Below, piece by piece: positions 59,945 to 64,000 of a stretch of DNA of 64,000 bases. The number at the start of each line of letters is the position of its first letter. The first letter of the stretch is position 1. Origin of the DNA: Suillus spraguei. Taxonomy: Eukaryota > Basidiomycota > Agaricomycetes > Boletales > Suillaceae. The notes beneath the pieces were generated by a model. The model had not been told where the DNA came from and made no database searches. It saw only the letters and a program-made list of their open reading frames with translations. The stretch spans positions 79,109 through 143,108 of the forward strand of contig JABCPU010000161.1 in the NCBI GenBank assembly GCA_016800925.1. Reading direction: 5' to 3'. The position numbers and the translations under genes were made by a program.

Positions 59945-59976
59945 TTACCCCTGTATTATACTGAAAGTCACCGCTT

Positions 59977-61444
59977 TCAATCACTTTGGTTCGCATAGTA
60001 GATGGGATCGTCGCTCCATTCGTAATCTTCATCAGCAAAGGATCCACTCATCATGTACTTAGCTTCCTCCAAACCAGCGCGTCGTTTAGAGTCCCTTCTT
60101 TTCTCTGCACGAATGCGTTCATCGTCAAGCTGCTTTTCCCAAGCACGAAGTGCGTCATAGAATCCTTCATCTTTCCAAGTTAACTCGAAGGGAGGAGGCC
60201 CAACTCGGTTAGGGCAGTAGAGGGACAGATGAGTCGGTGACCAATATCTGCAAACCTTGCACTGATATTCCGGCAATTCTTTTGACGATGTCCTAGCAAG
60301 CCACAGACTCGGCATTTCATTTCTCGTCAGGGTTAGAATGGACTTTGCGTAGGGGGGACGGAGAAATGATGGGCGTAGGACTGGTGGATCTGGCGCGTTT
60401 CTTTCCCTTCTTCTTCGTCATACGTTTTAAGGCAAGGGTGTTCTGCCGCTTAAGTTGTGCCTGTTGAGCGGAGGACAATGTGTATGCTGATTCAGGAAGG
60501 TCCGGGGTGACTGCACGCTCAGCAGCTGCAAGAAGTTCGGTGGGAGAAGAGGGGGAAGTGATACCGAAGTCTTTTACTAAGACTGGTGAAATGGGGTCCA
60601 TAGGACCGAATGACGATGGGATGGACATGGGGGGATGGATATGAAGGTCGCGAAGTCGAGGGCCGAGTGTTACCAACTCGGTAGCGGGGATACCCAATAG
60701 TTTAGCTGCCTTAAGCTGCTCTTCTGTGCAGGGCTCGTACAGCCAATCAGGGCAATCAAGAGTGACCGTGGCGGAAAGTGAAGAAGTTGATTGTTCGATA
60801 GGGGATGGGGTTCTAGGAGACGCAAGATCATCTTGCGTTTGTTGTAAGTCAGCGATGACTTCTTCTACTAGGTTTCTGGCTGCTCTGGTCTCAGCGACTG
60901 ATTGCTGGATGGTATCGACAACTGTGTTGGTGAGTTGCCCAATTTCTTGCACAGCAGTGTATAGGCCAGTAAAGGCGTCAAGATTAGAATAGATACGCGA
61001 AGAAGCGGGTGCTGGAACAGGAAGCGGCGTATCTCTTTGCGGAGAGGGAGGTCGAGCAACGCCTGCTCGACGTTCGGCAATGATGTGAATAGCTTCTTCA
61101 ACATCATCTTTAAAAGAATCGGGAAGCAACAGCATAGCGTAAGCACGAATGCGTTTTTGGAGATGAATGAAACGGTGACGGAGTGTGAGTTCAGTAGTTT
61201 CTTTAGCGGTGGCTTCGATAAGGGCTGCAGTGCGGATGATGTTAACAATGAGTCGAACGGGGAAAGCACCTCTTTCGGTGAGAATTCTGTCGATTTCGAG
61301 GGCATGTCCCTCACAGAGGATGGCGGCTTCGATGTAGGATTGGTTATCGATTTCTGCAGTAAGGGTTCCGTATTGTTCTGCTTCGGAGTTGGAGTCATTG
61401 GTGGCAACAGTGACGGGGGTAATGTAGGCAGTGGGGAAAGACAT
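59977..61444 (-). CDS. Third ORF of element 2: zinc-knuckle protein
   Basis: A 375-residue open frame from ATG 61444 to 60317, then one lost base (GAGAAATGAAATG against GAGAATATGAAGTG in element 1) shifts the frame into CGLxGHRQK and CKVCRYWSPTHLSLYC, ending YYANQSD at 59977; intact length would be about 490. N-terminal helical region (RILTERGAFP, RIRAYAMLLLPDSFKDDVEEA); a middle part with LTNTVVDTIQQSVAETRAA and LVEEVIADLQQTQ (likely coiled coil); a Ser/Pro linker; a CPDWLYEPCTEEQLKAAKL segment; a basic KKKGKKRARS stretch; two zinc knuckles; an acidic end. A second, Gag-like nucleic-acid-binding protein is the simplest guess. It begins about 58 bp after the pol stop. Confidence 0.72.
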
Positions 61445-61501
61445 TTCAATGTTCGTTGGTAGTTGATCAAGTGCGAATGCGGTTGATTGACTGGGGAATA
61501 A

Positions 61502-64000
61502 TCAGAGGGCGTGTCGCTTCTTATAAGCATTTAGGATTCGAGCGGAGTTCTTCAAATTCTTTTCTGGGAGCCATTCGTTATCTCCTGATGAGTATCCTTT
61601 CCACGAAACAAGATAACGTCGGCGATTGCCGGTTCCTTTGTGAGAAGGATTGCTTCGATTTCATATTCTTCTTCTTCTTCGATGATTCAGGGGGTGGTTC
61701 GGGAAATTGGTCCGTGTACGTCTGTTTCGCTATAGGATGATAAGACAGAAGCATGGAACGTGGGTGAATCTTCCACTGCGGTGGGAGCTGGAGCGTGAAC
61801 GTGATGGGAGATAAGACATCGATGATCGGGAAAGGTCCGTATCGTTTCGGGCGAGCTTCTTTGATGGGAGCTTAAGTCTAAGATTGGCGGCAGATAACCA
61901 AACTTTATCTCCGATCTTCCATGGAGTGTACTTATCTCCTCTGGATCGTTCGGCCATTGTTTGCATTGCGATGTTATGACAAGCGATTGCTTCTTCTCTT
62001 ATCTTCTGCAGAGATCGTACTCGATCTTCTGCTGCGGGACTGATGAATCGGGAATAAGGTGGGGAATGGCACGTGGTTCGTATCCCATCATCAAATAGAA
62101 GGGTGATGCATTACGTGCATCGTGTTTTCGGTGGTTGTGAACGAATTCGGCGATTGGTAGGTGTTCTACCCAATCTTCAGGGTTGTTACGGCAATAAATG
62201 CGAAGGTATGTTTCAAGTTCTTGATTGAGCCTTTCCGTTTGACCATCAGTCTGCGGGTGATAAGCCGTGGATGGAGCGATGACGTAGTCGAGAAGTCGGG
62301 CAAGTTCCTTTGAGAAGCGAGATAGGAATTGCGGTCCTCGATCCGAGATAACTTTGTCATGGAGTCCAAATCGTCGGTAAACATGTTTTAAAAATAGTTG
62401 GCCACACCTTCTGACGTGATAGTTTTCAAACAAGGGATATAATTACCCCCTTCGTAAGGCCATGGTCTACCACGACCATGATACTGTCAAAGCCTCCAGA
62501 GACGGGGAGGTCAGTGATAAGATCAACGGAGATCTGGGAGAACGGGCGAACAGCCGAAGAAGGAATAGGCGCGAGCGGAGGTCGAACGGATGAGTATCCG
62601 CTTTCATTTGCTGACAAAGGGCGCAACCCTCGACGTATTTCCGAATATAAGAGCCCATTGCAGGCCACCAAGCTTCTCGTTTGACGAGTTCTTCAGTTTT
62701 GAATCTACCGGGGTGTCCCGCGGTAGGATGATCATGATACCTTTTCAGGATATCGGAGCGATGCCCGGCGGAATATAAGCGCGATTCTTAAAATAGAGGA
62801 CGTTCTCCTCAATCTTCCAATCAGAAAGTGCCGATTTCATGGGGGAAGACACACGCCATCAAGGGCATCAGATCCGTTTTGAAACAGGATCGTCGAGGGG
62901 TCGGAGGATGATAGCACATCCTTTAAGTCAGTGTCAATAAGACGAACGAATAGAGCATCAGGGAGGAGGGTCTGGTCCTCGTTATCGTCTTTGCCGGATC
63001 ATAGTCAGGCCGGCGGGAAAGTGCATCAGGTACTGCTAATTTAGTACCTGCAACGTGATGCAGTTCGATGTCTAAATAGACAAAATCAATTGCCAACGTG
63101 CTTGGCGACGGGTGAGCTTCTGTGCACTTCTAAAGTACAGAAGGTTCTTATGGTCGGTGAATACCAGACGGGGTGTGGGTTTCCTTCGAGATAATGACGC
63201 CATTCGTTCAATCGCCCGGATCACGGCAAGGAGTTCCCGATCAAAGATCTGATAATTGCGTTCTGCGGGGTTCAAAGACTGTGAAAGATAAGCGCATGGG
63301 TGATAAACACCATTTTCATCAGTCTGCAAGAGAACTCCGCCAGTTGCTACAGTGAAGCATCGGTAGCAATGGCAAATTGTCAGGAAGGATCAGGGTTACG
63401 GAGTACCGGTTGGGAAGTGAAGCGTCGCTTCAATTCTTCGAAAGTGTCCATACATTCAGTTGACCATTCAAAGGCCTTATCTTTCTTTGTTAAATCGATA
63501 AGGGGTCGGGCAATGTCAGAATAATGGGAAATGAACGTGCGGTAGAAGTTGCAGAAACCGAGGAATGACCGAACATCTTTTACAGATTTCGGATTGGCCA
63601 TTCGGAGATTCCCTTGTTTTGGCGGTGTCCATAGCAACTTGTCCAGGGCGAATTATCATTCCGAGGTATTCCACTTCTTCTGCATCGAAGGTGCATTTCT
63701 CCGGTTTCAAGAACAGGTGTTCTTTTCGTATTTTCATCAAAACTCGTCTGGTCCGTTCACGGTGTTCTGCCATTGTCGTAGAGAAAATCAGGATATCGTC
63801 CATATAGATAACCATCCATCCTTCATTGATTTCTTGTTGAAAGGTGCGATTCATGTATGCTTGAAAAGTTGCTGGGGAATTGCAAGGCCAAAGAACATGA
63901 CGTTCGGTTCAAAAGGCCAAATTCCGTGGTAAAAGCAGCTTTCCACCTATCATCAGGATGGATGCGAATGTTGTTATAACCGGACCGATATCCATTTTCG
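61502..64000 (-). pseudogene. pol: Pol of element 2, partial and frameshifted
   Basis: Reading from the window edge: RT palm TKMDI, YMDD intact (about 63795-63806), KCTFDAEEVEYLGMI, SFLGFCNFYRTFISHYSDIARP, RNase H with [17 protein letters not shown], integrase [56 protein letters not shown], chromodomain and stop at 61502-61504. At least five one-base frame breaks (for example in KKLAPKRYG near 61860 and before the integrase core near 62430). At the position where element 1 is one base short in its IPxSSAV segment, this copy has the base. Confidence 0.82.

Larger units (their letters stand above)
59478..64000 (-). mobile_element. Second chromovirus copy, minus strand, 5' part beyond window
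   Basis: Head-to-head neighbour of element 1 and the same family. Its 3' LTR is at 59478-59944, third ORF at 59977-61444, and pol from 61502 to the window edge in the RT domain. Many single-base frame breaks, but RT keeps YMDD. The target duplication cannot be checked because the 5' LTR is outside; the left flank is TGAAA. Confidence 0.88.

Noticed and set aside
61037..61462. Plus-strand frames across the third ORF and chromodomain of element 2
   Set aside because: Antisense shadows of the minus-strand ORF3, whose zinc knuckles and match to element 1 are explicit.
1..64000. CRISPR arrays, bacterial operons, ribosome binding sites
   Set aside because: The window is eukaryotic with spliced genes; no direct-repeat/spacer pattern was seen.

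Overview
The window looks like nuclear DNA of a mushroom-forming basidiomycete (Agaricomycetes). Most genes are broken by many 45-65 bp GT-AG introns, and the window holds a fused WD40-TPR-HET protein, a Dicer, a DUF7918 protein, a wax-synthase-like MBOAT protein and Ty3/gypsy chromoviruses. A Boletales-like host is my guess from remembered family architecture, not a demonstrated placement. Exon joins were worked out by hand from splice sites and reading frame.

Layout. 1-2.5 kb: end of a wax-synthase-like gene and a six-exon DUF7918 gene. 3.4-20.5 kb: a minus-strand, partly tandem-duplicated block with three JEN1-like MFS carboxylate transporters (the middle one frameshifted through its signature motif), an IRG-like GTPase, two intact members and one relic of a small uncharacterised family, and a decayed FAD monooxygenase. 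21.5-37.1 kb: ordinary gene-dense DNA with KRE33/NAT10 RNA cytidine acetyltransferase, a Cys-motif protein, the uracil-catabolism GTP cyclohydrolase II homolog URC1, Dicer and a voltage-gated K+ channel with two consecutive microexons. 37.5-41.8 kb: a GST cluster (one pseudogene, two intact genes) with a TBC-domain relic. 42.7-48.8 kb: a frameshifted secreted protein rich in dibasic sites, and the WD40-TPR-HET gene.

49-64 kb is a transposon nest. Two decayed Harbinger-type transposase fragments and an ~80 bp hairpin tandem repeat are followed by a complete LTR retrotransposon (50649-58765, TSD CTTCA). A second, head-to-head copy runs off the right edge. The complete element carries gag, pol with an integrase chromodomain, and an extra zinc-knuckle ORF after the integrase that both copies share. 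Just after its 5' LTR lies an 11 nt sequence exactly complementary to an LTR site 34 bp downstream of a TATA-like box, which is the layout of Tf1/sushi-type self-priming. Its pol is broken by an 11 bp tandem duplication, a YMDD to YMDN change, a 1 bp deletion and a reverse-oriented solo LTR with its own 5 bp TSD.

Several single-base frameshifts lie near homopolymers, so some broken genes could be sequencing or assembly errors.
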